The translations under genes were made by a program, and so were the position numbers. Under the pieces are notes generated by a model that worked only from the letters and a program-made list of their open reading frames with translations, was not told the origin of the DNA and did not search any database. This document shows, in pieces, positions 1 to 7,316 of a DNA stretch of 64,000 nt (the first letter of the stretch is position 1; each line of letters starts with the position of its first letter). The stretch lies in contig CAWFUJ010000007.1 of NCBI GenBank assembly GCA_963818985.1, forward strand, positions 124,001 to 188,000. The letters are read 5' to 3'. The DNA is from JAFEDN01 sp963818985. GTDB lineage: Bacteria > Pseudomonadota > Gammaproteobacteria > Coxiellales > Coxiellaceae.

Positions 1-1
1 T

Positions 2-301
2 CAATTTGAGTGTAAACATGGAAAAATTCCAACTACTCAAGAACAAGATAAATCCAGATTAGAAGAAAGAATTAAAGTTTTGAATGCTTCGGGAGGCTCA
101 CAATATATTTTTAACCAAGAAGTTTTAGATGGGATAAGGAAGTACCTTATTTTCGATGCAAGTATTAATAATGTCTGTGTAAAAAATATAGAGGGGGAAA
201 TAGAATGGAGAAAGATATTGAAAGAAGTTAATGGAACAATGGGATTATCAATTAAAGAAGATCAAAACAAACTAAGCAAGATGAATACATACTTAAAATA
301 A
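2..301 (+). CDS. Partial hypothetical protein, C-terminal end
   Basis: An open frame runs in from the left edge and ends at a TAA at 299-301, giving 99 visible residues. The frame has no stop between the edge and the TTG at 80, so the gene very probably begins outside the window. The sequence is rich in Lys, Glu and Asn, with no membrane segment and no motif I recognise. A hairpin follows directly. It could be the tail of an effector-like protein, but nothing in the sequence shows a function. Confidence 0.5.
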   Translation, partial: QFECKHGKIPTTQEQDKSRLEERIKVLNASGGSQYIFNQEVLDGIRKYLIFDASINNVCVKNIEGEIEWRKILKEVNGTMGLSIKEDQNKLSKMNTYLK

Positions 302-305
302 TAAA

Positions 306-333
306 AACCCACTACATCTAAACATAGTGGGTT
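306..333. terminator. Hairpin, possible terminator
   Basis: A perfect 9-bp inverted repeat (AACCCACTA / TAGTGGGTT) with a 10-nt loop lies 5 bases after the stop of the left-edge gene. The A-run at 303-307 becomes a T-run on the minus strand, so the signal looks better for transcripts arriving from the methyltransferase at 670-1398. It may work in both directions. Confidence 0.5.
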
Positions 334-669
334 AGGAATTTAAAGACAAGTAGCTGATTTAGCTATTTTCTTTTTAAATAAACTAACAAACTTTTTCATA
401 AGCTTCCCCTTTTTTATTGTTTTAATTTAATGAAGAGAAAAACCTCCCTTCCCCCATTACCAAATTTTAAAAATTTGGAATCTATTAAAAATAGTCATAT
501 ACAGCAATTAAACAAATTTCGACCTTACGATGACATGATAAAATGTGAAGAAAATAAAAAACATTTATTAAGAGATTAAAATCCTATTTACCTGTATATG
601 CTAATTTAACCGAACAGGTTCCATTATCTTAAAAAAAAATTAAAAAAACAAGAGGTCAAAGTAAATATT
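334..669. other. AT-rich intergenic region, no gene seen
   Basis: About 340 bp of very AT-rich sequence with several poly-A and poly-T runs. I see no credible coding frame, RNA gene or member of the repeat families found elsewhere in the window. Confidence 0.5.
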
Positions 670-1398
670 TTAATTTTTAATTCCAATATAAATCCCGCGC
701 TCGTTATCCCAAGCCTCTTCTCTTAATAATTTGGCAGTTAAACCTGACTCTTGTAGACAATTTAAAATTTGATGTTCTTCGAACATACCGATAAGATGTT
801 TTTCTTTGAAATATTGTATATCACAATTTTTTTCGCCTACTAAATAAGATAATTCTAAGACGGAAATATCTTGAATTAGTTTGCAATTTCCCATTCGCGC
901 AATTTTTATATTGTCATCAGCATAATTATTAAACCAAGTAACATTTGTTGGAAAATTTTCTCTAGTAAACCACGGTTCTATAATAGCTATGCCACCGGAT
1001 TTTAAATGAGACGCAAAATTAATGAAAGTTTTTTTTAAATTTTCAAGCGTCATGACATAACCTATAGCAGTAAATAAACAGGTAATCACATCAAATTTTT
1101 GGTTTAAATTGAATTGAATCATGCTGCTTTGTTGAAAATGGAGCTCAGGATTTCTGATTTGGGCAATTTCCAACATTTCTTGACTAACATCCATGCCGAG
1201 ACAATTAAAATACTTTTTTAAATAATATAAATGCTGACCTGTACCACAAGCAATGTCTAATAAATCATTTCCAGGAGAGTTTTTATATCGATTGATGAAA
1301 TTGACGATACCATCCGCTTCTTGTTGATAGCACTTAGCAGAATAAATTAAATCATAATATTTGGCTAAGCCATTAAACATTAACTGTGCTTCTTCCAT
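670..1398 (-). CDS. Class I SAM-dependent methyltransferase
   Basis: The 242-residue protein has the Rossmann methyltransferase core. Motif I, LLDIACGTGQH, lies near residues 46-56 and is followed by an acidic end of strand 2 (GMDVSQEML) that would bind the SAM ribose. The later blocks FDVITCLFTAIGY and GGIAIIEPWF fit motifs IV-VI. The overall pattern resembles small-molecule or sugar N-methyltransferases of the DesVI/glycine N-methyltransferase type, but the substrate cannot be read from the sequence. It is soluble, has no signal peptide, and stands alone between AT-rich spacers. Confidence 0.75.
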   Translation of the reverse strand: MEEAQLMFNGLAKYYDLIYSAKCYQQEADGIVNFINRYKNSPGNDLLDIACGTGQHLYYLKKYFNCLGMDVSQEMLEIAQIRNPELHFQQSSMIQFNLNQKFDVITCLFTAIGYVMTLENLKKTFINFASHLKSGGIAIIEPWFTRENFPTNVTWFNNYADDNIKIARMGNCKLIQDISVLELSYLVGEKNCDIQYFKEKHLIGMFEEHQILNCLQESGLTAKLLREEAWDNERGIYIGIKN

Positions 1399-1578
1399 AC
1401 ACGCTCAACTTAAATAACTGCTCAAATCATGTTTACTTGAATAAAATGAATAGGGCCACGCCAAGGAATATAGTGCCAATAACCAAAAACATAACTTTTT
1501 TTACTCTTAATCGACTAATAAAAATATACACTATACATTAAAATAAATTTTACACAAGCGAATGGTTAAAAAATTTAA

Positions 1579-2073
1579 TTATGTTCCTAAGTGTACGGAA
1601 AGAGCAGGATATTTAGAAACTAATTTATCAATAATTTTATCCAAAAATTTGCGAAAAATTGAAAGTCCTCTAACCTGATAAATATATTCTCCAAATTCTT
1701 CTTTGTACAATTGCTGAGTTTGTTCAAATAATTTGTCATAGTCTTCTGAGTTTTGTTCATCGACAGCTGGGTTATGGTCCAAGAATTGTTCTTCTGTATC
1801 GGAAAAAATAAGCCGGCAAAAGTCGCGATAATCCCGCGTATGTAAAATATGCGCATGCCAAGCTTCATCTATATCTTTGGAAGGAGGTAATAACCATTTA
1901 GGATATTTTTTTCTTAAAAATAAATAATTACGATATTGTTTCACTACCGCCAATGCGTCTTCTTCTGACCATTGCTCTACGGTAATTAATCTTTTAACAA
2001 CTGAACGAAGATCAAGCTTATTAATTATTTTTTTAGTTTCCTCAAGGTCATCGTTGATCGGCACATCTTCCAT
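1579..2073 (-). CDS. GRDP-like (DUF1399-type) protein
   Basis: A 164-residue soluble protein. Residues around 61-85 contain PPSKDIDEAWHAHILHTRDY, which matches the diagnostic block of the glycine-rich domain protein-like family (P-x-x-DID-x-x-WH-x-H-x-L-H-T-x-x-Y). The glycine-rich tail found in plant members is absent, so this is the short bacterial form. The start ATG has a good AGGAGA ribosome site upstream. The molecular function of the family is unknown. It is divergent from the methyltransferase that follows, with about 50 bp between their starts. Confidence 0.65.
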   Translation of the reverse strand: MEDVPINDDLEETKKIINKLDLRSVVKRLITVEQWSEEDALAVVKQYRNYLFLRKKYPKWLLPPSKDIDEAWHAHILHTRDYRDFCRLIFSDTEEQFLDHNPAVDEQNSEDYDKLFEQTQQLYKEEFGEYIYQVRGLSIFRKFLDKIIDKLVSKYPALSVHLGT

Positions 2074-2125
2074 TCTATCTCCTATCTCTATTTTCCTAAA
2101 TTTATAGTATACTTATTTCGATTGT

Positions 2126-2824
2126 ATGGCAACGAAAGGACTTATGTGGTTAACTAAAAAAATAAATCACTTATGGTGGTTATCTAAATGGCGAAATCAT
2201 GAAATACCTTTTCATAAAGATTCCGTTAGCCCTGAATTGATTGACTACTTTCATACCTTGAAGTTAAAACCCGGCGCTCATGTTTTGGTACCTCTCTGTG
2301 GTAAAAGCAAAGATCTTCATTGGTTAACCACCCAAAATTTAAAAGTCACCGGTGTTGAATTAAGCCCTATAGCATGTCAAGAGTTCTTTCAAGAATTAAA
2401 CGTTAAGCCCAAAATGACTCATTTTAAAAATTTTGTCTCCTATGAATATAATAATTTGACCTTACTGTGTGGGAATATTTTTAAATTGAATTCAAAGTTA
2501 TTATTAGAAGTCGATGCCGTTTTTGATCATCGAGCTTTAATAGCCTTACCATTTGATGTCCGTAAAGAATATATTGAGCATTTAATATCAATATTGGGAG
2601 ATAAAATCAAAATCTTACTGATAAATTTTAGTTCCGATTTAAAAATTAAGGGCCCTCCATATTCTATTTCTAACGAAGAGATTAACGCCTTATTTAGCAG
2701 CCACTTTAATTTGGAAATTTTGAACAATGAACTAAAGAATCCACCCGAACATCTAATTAAAAGAGGGTTTGACCAAATTGCCATTGTGATTTATTTAATA
2801 ACTCCAATCGATAAGGGTGCTTAG
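2126..2824 (+). CDS. tpm: Thiopurine S-methyltransferase family protein
   Basis: This 232-residue protein follows the TPMT pattern: an N-terminal W..(R/K)W.....PFH segment (WLSKWRNHEIPFH), the SAM-binding block VLVPLCGKSKDLHWL, then GVELSPIACQEFF. Next come the FDHRALIALP block (family AVYDRAALVALP) and a GPPYSIS segment. TPMT enzymes transfer a methyl group from SAM to thiol, selenium or tellurium compounds, but the natural substrate in bacteria is uncertain. The first ATG is at 2126. An ATG at 2144 (MWLTKK) is an alternative start closer to the usual family N-terminus. Confidence 0.75.
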   Translation: MATKGLMWLTKKINHLWWLSKWRNHEIPFHKDSVSPELIDYFHTLKLKPGAHVLVPLCGKSKDLHWLTTQNLKVTGVELSPIACQEFFQELNVKPKMTHFKNFVSYEYNNLTLLCGNIFKLNSKLLLEVDAVFDHRALIALPFDVRKEYIEHLISILGDKIKILLINFSSDLKIKGPPYSISNEEINALFSSHFNLEILNNELKNPPEHLIKRGFDQIAIVIYLITPIDKGA

Positions 2825-2834
2825 TTAGTTTAGA

Positions 2835-3382
2835 TTAAGATATTTCTTGTTCGACCGTAGATACAATAGCTTGAATATTTACCAAAGATAAACCCGTGAC
2901 TGACCTGATTCTATCTAAAGGCATACCCATTGCCAATAAAGTTTTGGCGATTTGCAATTTCGATTCTCGCTTCCCTTCGGCTCGACCCTCAGCTCGACCT
3001 TCCATCAGGCCCTTAGCAAGACCTTCTTCCAACCCCACCGTGCGACCTTCTTCAAGACCTTCAGTCTTACCTTGTCGATAAAAACCATTAATCAAAGTTT
3101 TTTCTATACTGATCGCATCCCAATATTTATCATAGGTCAACAATTCTCCCGGTGAATAGGCCGCTGTTTCGCTCAATGCCACCGCCTCTTTAATCTCTGG
3201 TACCAACAGCCATTCTTCCGGCACCGTTCGCGTATTTCACTTGATAAATATTCCAACGACTCAATCATGCTGTCCGCTGTTAATGGTAAGACGGCATTGA
3301 GAAAACTTTTTAACAAATGAGGATGTTGACCAAAGATTTTTTTAAAAACCACATCCGTTTTAGGATCCAAATAACGCGTCAT
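2835..3382 (-). pseudogene. Rpn-family nuclease/transposase-like protein, broken
   Basis: Two minus-strand pieces in different frames make up one degraded gene. The N-terminal piece (3382 to 3173) reads MTRYLDPKTDVVFKKIFG, the hallmark start of Rpn (PD-(D/E)XK, YhgA-like) recombination-promoting nucleases. The second piece (3224 to 2835) holds the family's C-terminal region, with a Gly/Glu repeat segment (GLEEGRTVGLEEGLAKG) and a helical tail. The intact family is near 300 residues, so more than 100 central residues that should carry much of the nuclease core are missing, and the join is frameshifted. It looks like an internal deletion in a mobile-type gene and is presumably inactive. Confidence 0.75.
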
Positions 3383-3505
3383 GCAATCAATGCTCCGATT
3401 TAAATATGCATTTTAGTATAATTAAACTAAGAGACCGTTTCAACTTAAATCTTCAACTTGTCACGGCAATTAGGACAAAGAATGAATAGTTTTGATTCTG
3501 TTCTA

Positions 3506-3614
3506 TGTCATCCCGGATGTTAGAACCACTGAGCGAGCTTGCGAGCTTAGTGGTTCTAACAGTCCGGGATCCTTTTTTAACTAACATATTGCCAACACAT
3601 GCATGGATCCCGGA
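3506..3614. repeat. Dispersed palindromic repeat (TGTCATCCCGG family)
   Basis: The unit begins TGTCATCCCGG and ends near ATCCCGG. It contains an inner hairpin at 3521-3558 (TAGAACCACT ... AGTGGTTCTA). The second half, with AACATATTGCCA and ATGCATGGATCC, recurs in opposite orientation at 53710-53760. The family therefore exists in at least two long copies in this window, plus several short ones. Confidence 0.85.
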
Positions 3615-3659
3615 TAGGAAAAATCGGCAAGCCCCTCACCATTGATCTCACCTTTTCCT

Positions 3660-4112
3660 CTACTTCTCAATTTGTTGTTCGGTGGGGGAGCCAAAAAAAG
3701 TTTTTATACCGTCAAATACCCAATGGCTCCATTGGCTTAGATAGCTTGATGAATTCGTGGTTTTTTGTTCGGCTTCTATTTTAGCTTGTGCTTCATAATA
3801 TTTTTGTTGTTTGATGGCATGATTGTATCCAGATCTAATCTCTTTGCGCTTTGCTTTTAATGCTTTAATTAATTGTCCACGGCTATGCGTATCATTTTTT
3901 TCTAGATAATATTTTACTGCTGTTGCTAACTGCTGATTTGATAATTCATGCTCTGCTTCGGCTCGATAAATATCGGCACTGATATCTTGCCAACCTAGTC
4001 TTTCCATCATTTCTTTCAAGACTGAAACCACAGCCGAAGATGAATTGTTTGAAGAATTAGAAGAAATAAGAGAGGAATTAAATGAACTAGAAATTAAATT
4101 TGTAGATCGCAC
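3660..4112 (-). CDS. Hypothetical protein with Ser/Asn-rich N-terminus
   Basis: A 150-residue soluble protein that starts at a GTG (4112) with an AAGGAG ribosome site 8 bases upstream. Residues 5-27 are a low-complexity Ser/Asn stretch. The rest is predicted mostly helical and charged (for example LKAKRKEIRSGYNHAIKQQKYYEAQ). I do not recognise the family. The Ser-rich start, charged helices and position in a repeat- and pseudogene-rich region would fit a host-interacting protein, but that is only inference. Its 3' end lies just beyond a dispersed repeat. Confidence 0.5.
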   Translation of the reverse strand: MRSTNLISSSFNSSLISSNSSNNSSSAVVSVLKEMMERLGWQDISADIYRAEAEHELSNQQLATAVKYYLEKNDTHSRGQLIKALKAKRKEIRSGYNHAIKQQKYYEAQAKIEAEQKTTNSSSYLSQWSHWVFDGIKTFFGSPTEQQIEK

Positions 4113-4266
4113 AAATCTTTCTCCTTAAAAATTTTAGACAATATTTTAACCTTTAAAATGGGACTTCAATAGTTTGCAAGAAAAAACTATGTATAACACA
4201 AGTGAAGATTTTTTTTTACTATAGGATTAACTTGATTTCCAAAGTAAAATAAGTTAACAATATAAG

Positions 4267-4300
4267 CGTACCGGCTAGGTGCGCAAACACCCGGCCGGTA
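4267..4300. other. GC-rich hairpin
   Basis: GTACCGGC and GCCGGTAC form a perfect 8-bp outer stem, with a further pairing of AGGTG and CACCC around a short loop. It lies about 30 bp upstream of the ATG of the degraded frame at 4331. Its GC content stands out from the AT-rich surroundings. It could be a leader or terminator structure, or the end of a lost mobile element. Confidence 0.4.
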
Positions 4301-4330
4301 CTAACCACACTAAGTTGTAGGAAACTTACC

Positions 4331-4695
4331 ATGGCTGAAGATAGCTTAAACGATTTGCATTTCTTTTTAAACTGTCGATTCTGGCAGATTGAACTACTTA
4401 TTGCTGAACATACCTGGCTGCATATTTACTATGCGGTTAAGGGCTGCCTGTCTGGTTTATATTCAGACAAGCTCATAGGTATTCAATCTTGATCCATAGT
4501 CGAGGTAAGAAGAGCAAACATTCGTCGTCAGCGATCCCAGCTCATGCGCCAGTGCGGCATACGACCCGAATCCCAAACCCTAGGTCAAGTGCCGACTGGT
4601 GGTGTGGTGCTATCCTATTCAACCTGATCCCGACAGTCACGAGAATTGCTGAAACATATCTTAGCTTCGGGTTGCATGATTCAAAAAATACCCTG
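4331..4695 (+). pseudogene. Degraded frame of unknown identity with in-frame TGA stops
   Basis: Starting from ATG 4331 a single frame gives 53 residues to a TGA at 4490, then continues without a frameshift through two more TGA codons (near 4625 and 4692). The middle part reads like ordinary protein, for example RRQRSQLMRQCGIRPESQ and LGQVPTGGVVLSYS. Intact genes in this window use TGA as stop, so recoding is unlikely and a decayed gene is the simplest reading. I do not recognise the family. Confidence 0.35.
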
Positions 4696-4705
4696 AATTT
4701 TCTGC

Positions 4706-4751
4706 GTATTTATTAAAATTTATCCTTGGTATTTATTAAAATTTATCCTTG
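4706..4751. repeat. 23-bp tandem duplication
   Basis: Two exact adjacent copies of a 23-bp unit (GTATTTATTAAAATTTATCC plus TTG) occupy 4706-4728 and 4729-4751. A third partial match (AATATCCTTGAAT) follows near 4775. It lies in the non-coding gap before the DUF4143 remnant. Confidence 0.85.
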
Positions 4752-4801
4752 AATAACATGCATAATATGCTAAAATATCCTTGAATTACCTGCGAGCCTT
4801 T

Positions 4802-5225
4802 ATGAAACGTATTATATTTGAATCGCTTAAAAGATAGTCTACCCAAGTAGATCGAAAACCATTAATTTGCGCGGCTAGTTATGCGAAGCATTGATTGGAC
4901 AAGAATTACTGGCCTATTCTGACAATAACACCAAAACAGATTTATATTATTGGCACCGCGATGTTCGCGGAAGCCAAGCGGAAATAGATTATCTGATCAA
5001 TGATAGCAGCAATCACATTTTGCCAATTGAAGTAAAAAGTAGCAAAGGGGGCCACCTAAAAAGCTTGCGCTATTTTCTGGATCATCATCAGAATGTTTCT
5101 TATGGCATCCGTTTTTCCATTCAAAATTATTTCGTTATGATGCCATTCATTCTTATCCTTTGTATGCAGCAGTGGGATTATTTAAGGATAATGACTTATT
5201 AAAATCCTTTATCACTGCTCAATAA
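4802..5225 (+). pseudogene. ATP-binding DUF4143 protein, deleted and frameshifted
   Basis: The N-terminus is present (MKRIIFESLKR, then a TAG where the family has Trp, then STQVDRKPLI), matching the start of AAA-type ATPases with a C-terminal DUF4143 domain. About 250 residues, including the P-loop, are missing. From about 4891 the C-terminal DUF4143 segment resumes (ELLAYSDNNTKTDLYYWHRD, EIDYLI, PIEVKSSKGG). A further frameshift near 5130 splits off the tail, whose correct frame ends at the TAA at 5223-5225. There is thus one nonsense codon, one large deletion and one frameshift. Confidence 0.75.
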
Positions 5226-5308
5226 AGTCTCTGAGACAGTATGCACCCTGACAACTTTAAGCTACAATTATTTCATTTTATCTCATCATTCAGAAAAGGA
5301 TTTCCTAA

Positions 5309-7252
5309 ATGAAAATGAACCTCACTAAAAAATTAATTCAGTCTCATTTGATCGAAGGTGAAATGATTCCTGGAAAAGAGATTGGATTGAAGATCGATCA
5401 AACATTAGCACAGGACGCCACCGGCACTTTGCTAATGTTAGAATTAGAAGCGATGCAGTTAGAAAGAATAAAAACTGAATTATCCGCACAATATGTAGAT
5501 CATAATTTAATTCAAGTCGATTTTAAAAATCCAGACGATCATCTTTTTCTAGAAAGCGCCGCCAAACGTTTCGGTTGTCATTTTAGCCGCCCCGGCAATG
5601 GCGTAAGTCATCCAGTGCATATGGAATATTTCGGCAAACCTGGAAAAACCTTGGCCGGATCAGACAGCCACACCCCCGCCGCAGGTGCTTTAGCCATGCT
5701 TGCAATCGGTTGTGGAGGAATAGACGTAGCCAGTGCCATTGCCGGATTACCACTTTACATTAAAATGCCCAAAGTTTGGGGGATTAAAGTCACCGGCAAA
5801 TTACCTGATTGGGTCAGTGCCAAAGATACAATTTTGGAGCTTTTAAAGCGGCACGATGTGAAAGGAGGCGTCGGTTACATTATCGAATATTACGGCCCGG
5901 GTCTAAAAAATCTTAGCATTTGGGACAGACATGTGCTCGCCAACATGGGCGCGGAATTGGGCGCCACCACTAGCATATTTCCCTCGGATAAAATAACGCG
6001 GAATTTTTTGGCCAGCCGCGATCGTGCAGAGGATTGGCAAGAATTATCGGCCGACCCTCGAGCATCCTATGACCGACAAGAAGAATTAAATCTTGCGCTT
6101 TTGGAACCACTGATCGCTTTGCCGAGCAGTCCGGGAAATGTAGTCCCCGTAAGCGAGGTGGCGGGTCAAGAAATTTATCAAGCTTACATTGGCTCTTCCG
6201 CCAATCCGGGATTTCGCGATTATGCGATTTGCGCAGCAATGGTTAAAGGTAAGAAAGTTGCCACCAACGTTTCTTTTGATATTAATCCTGCTTCACGCAA
6301 TATTTTAGAGGAGTTAGTAAACCAGCGTTATCTGGCTGATCTAATTCATGCAGGTGCGCGCATTCATCAAACTGGATGCAACGGCTGCATTGGCATGGGA
6401 CAGGCACCGGCTACTCACAAAAATAGTTTACGCACGGTTCCACGCAACTTTCCAGGGCGCTCGGGGACTGAAGACGATTTGGTATTTTTATGCAGTCCAG
6501 AAACGGCAACTGCATCAGCTTTGCAAGGGAAAATAACTGATCCTCGCACGCTTAATATACCTTATCCGAAGGTAAAATTACCGAGAAAGCCTATTACCAA
6601 TTTTTCGATGATTGAATATCCGTTGCCACTTGATCAAGCCATGCATGTCCCTTTGATTAAAGGTCCTAATATAGTCGCTCTTCCTGAGCTCGAGGGTTTG
6701 CCAGAATCATTCGCTCTACCTATTTTATTAAAAGTGGGCGATAATATATCCACAGATGCAATTCTACCGGCTGGTGAAAATGTACTGCCATATCGAAGCA
6801 ATATCCCTAAAATCAGTGAATTTACTTATCGTGCATTGGATAAAAATTATGTTGAACGTGCTATGCAATCTTCTAATCAAGAAGGCCATATCATAGTTGG
6901 CGGCGAAAATTATGGCCAAGGCTCGAGCCGTGAACATGCTGCGTTATGTCCACGCTATTTAGGATTAAGAATTGTTATTGCCAAAAGTTTCGCCCGGATT
7001 CATTGGCAAAATCTGGTTAATTTTGGTATTTTGCCATTAACTTTTGATAACTCTAATGATTATGACCGCCTAACACAAAATGATATTTTAACAATTTCTA
7101 ATCTACATCATGCACTTAATCAATCCGAATTAACCATGTCCATTAAAAATAAAAATACCACGATTAAACTAAAAAGTGATTTCTCGCCAAGACAGAAAGA
7201 AATTATCAAACTAGGTAGTTTGATTAACTGGATAAAAAAAAAGAGACCATAG
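5309..7252 (+). CDS. Aconitate hydratase, short (Aquifex-like) type
   Basis: This 647-residue protein has the aconitase/IPM isomerase layout. A large catalytic region comes first (AGSDSHTPAAGALAMLAIGCGG near residues 116-140, TGCNGCIGMG near 353-362), followed by a C-terminal swivel domain (GDNISTDAI, GGENYGQGSSREHAAL, KSFARIHWQNLVNFGILPL). It would interconvert citrate and isocitrate through a [4Fe-4S] cluster. It is much shorter than AcnA (about 890) or AcnB (about 860). The canonical GSCTN block, whose Cys binds the cluster, reads GSSANPG here. That may be a trait of this subfamily and should be compared. It stands alone and is convergent with the ABC-F gene. Confidence 0.8.
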   Translation: MKMNLTKKLIQSHLIEGEMIPGKEIGLKIDQTLAQDATGTLLMLELEAMQLERIKTELSAQYVDHNLIQVDFKNPDDHLFLESAAKRFGCHFSRPGNGVSHPVHMEYFGKPGKTLAGSDSHTPAAGALAMLAIGCGGIDVASAIAGLPLYIKMPKVWGIKVTGKLPDWVSAKDTILELLKRHDVKGGVGYIIEYYGPGLKNLSIWDRHVLANMGAELGATTSIFPSDKITRNFLASRDRAEDWQELSADPRASYDRQEELNLALLEPLIALPSSPGNVVPVSEVAGQEIYQAYIGSSANPGFRDYAICAAMVKGKKVATNVSFDINPASRNILEELVNQRYLADLIHAGARIHQTGCNGCIGMGQAPATHKNSLRTVPRNFPGRSGTEDDLVFLCSPETATASALQGKITDPRTLNIPYPKVKLPRKPITNFSMIEYPLPLDQAMHVPLIKGPNIVALPELEGLPESFALPILLKVGDNISTDAILPAGENVLPYRSNIPKISEFTYRALDKNYVERAMQSSNQEGHIIVGGENYGQGSSREHAALCPRYLGLRIVIAKSFARIHWQNLVNFGILPLTFDNSNDYDRLTQNDILTISNLHHALNQSELTMSIKNKNTTIKLKSDFSPRQKEIIKLGSLINWIKKKRP

Positions 7253-7265
7253 TTTACCCTTAATC

Positions 7266-7304
7266 TGTCATCCCGGAAAACGCTACGCATTTTCCGGGAT
7301 GACA
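7266..7304. repeat. TGTCATCCCGG palindrome, likely bidirectional terminator
   Basis: A 39-bp near-perfect palindrome: TGTCATCCCGGAAAA, a loop of about 9 nt, then TTTTCCGGGATGACA. It lies between the convergent aconitase and ABC-F genes. The same unit recurs at 20133-20172. Confidence 0.85.
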
Positions 7305-7316
7305 TACACATTGTTT

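Noticed and set aside
2896..3155. Plus-strand frames rich in Arg/Pro/Ser repeats
   Set aside because: They are shadows of the Gly/Glu repeat segment in the Rpn remnant on the other strand.
4331..4695. Alternative genetic code with TGA as Trp
   Set aside because: Intact genes in the window end at TGA (for example the ThiZ-like gene) and use TGG for Trp.
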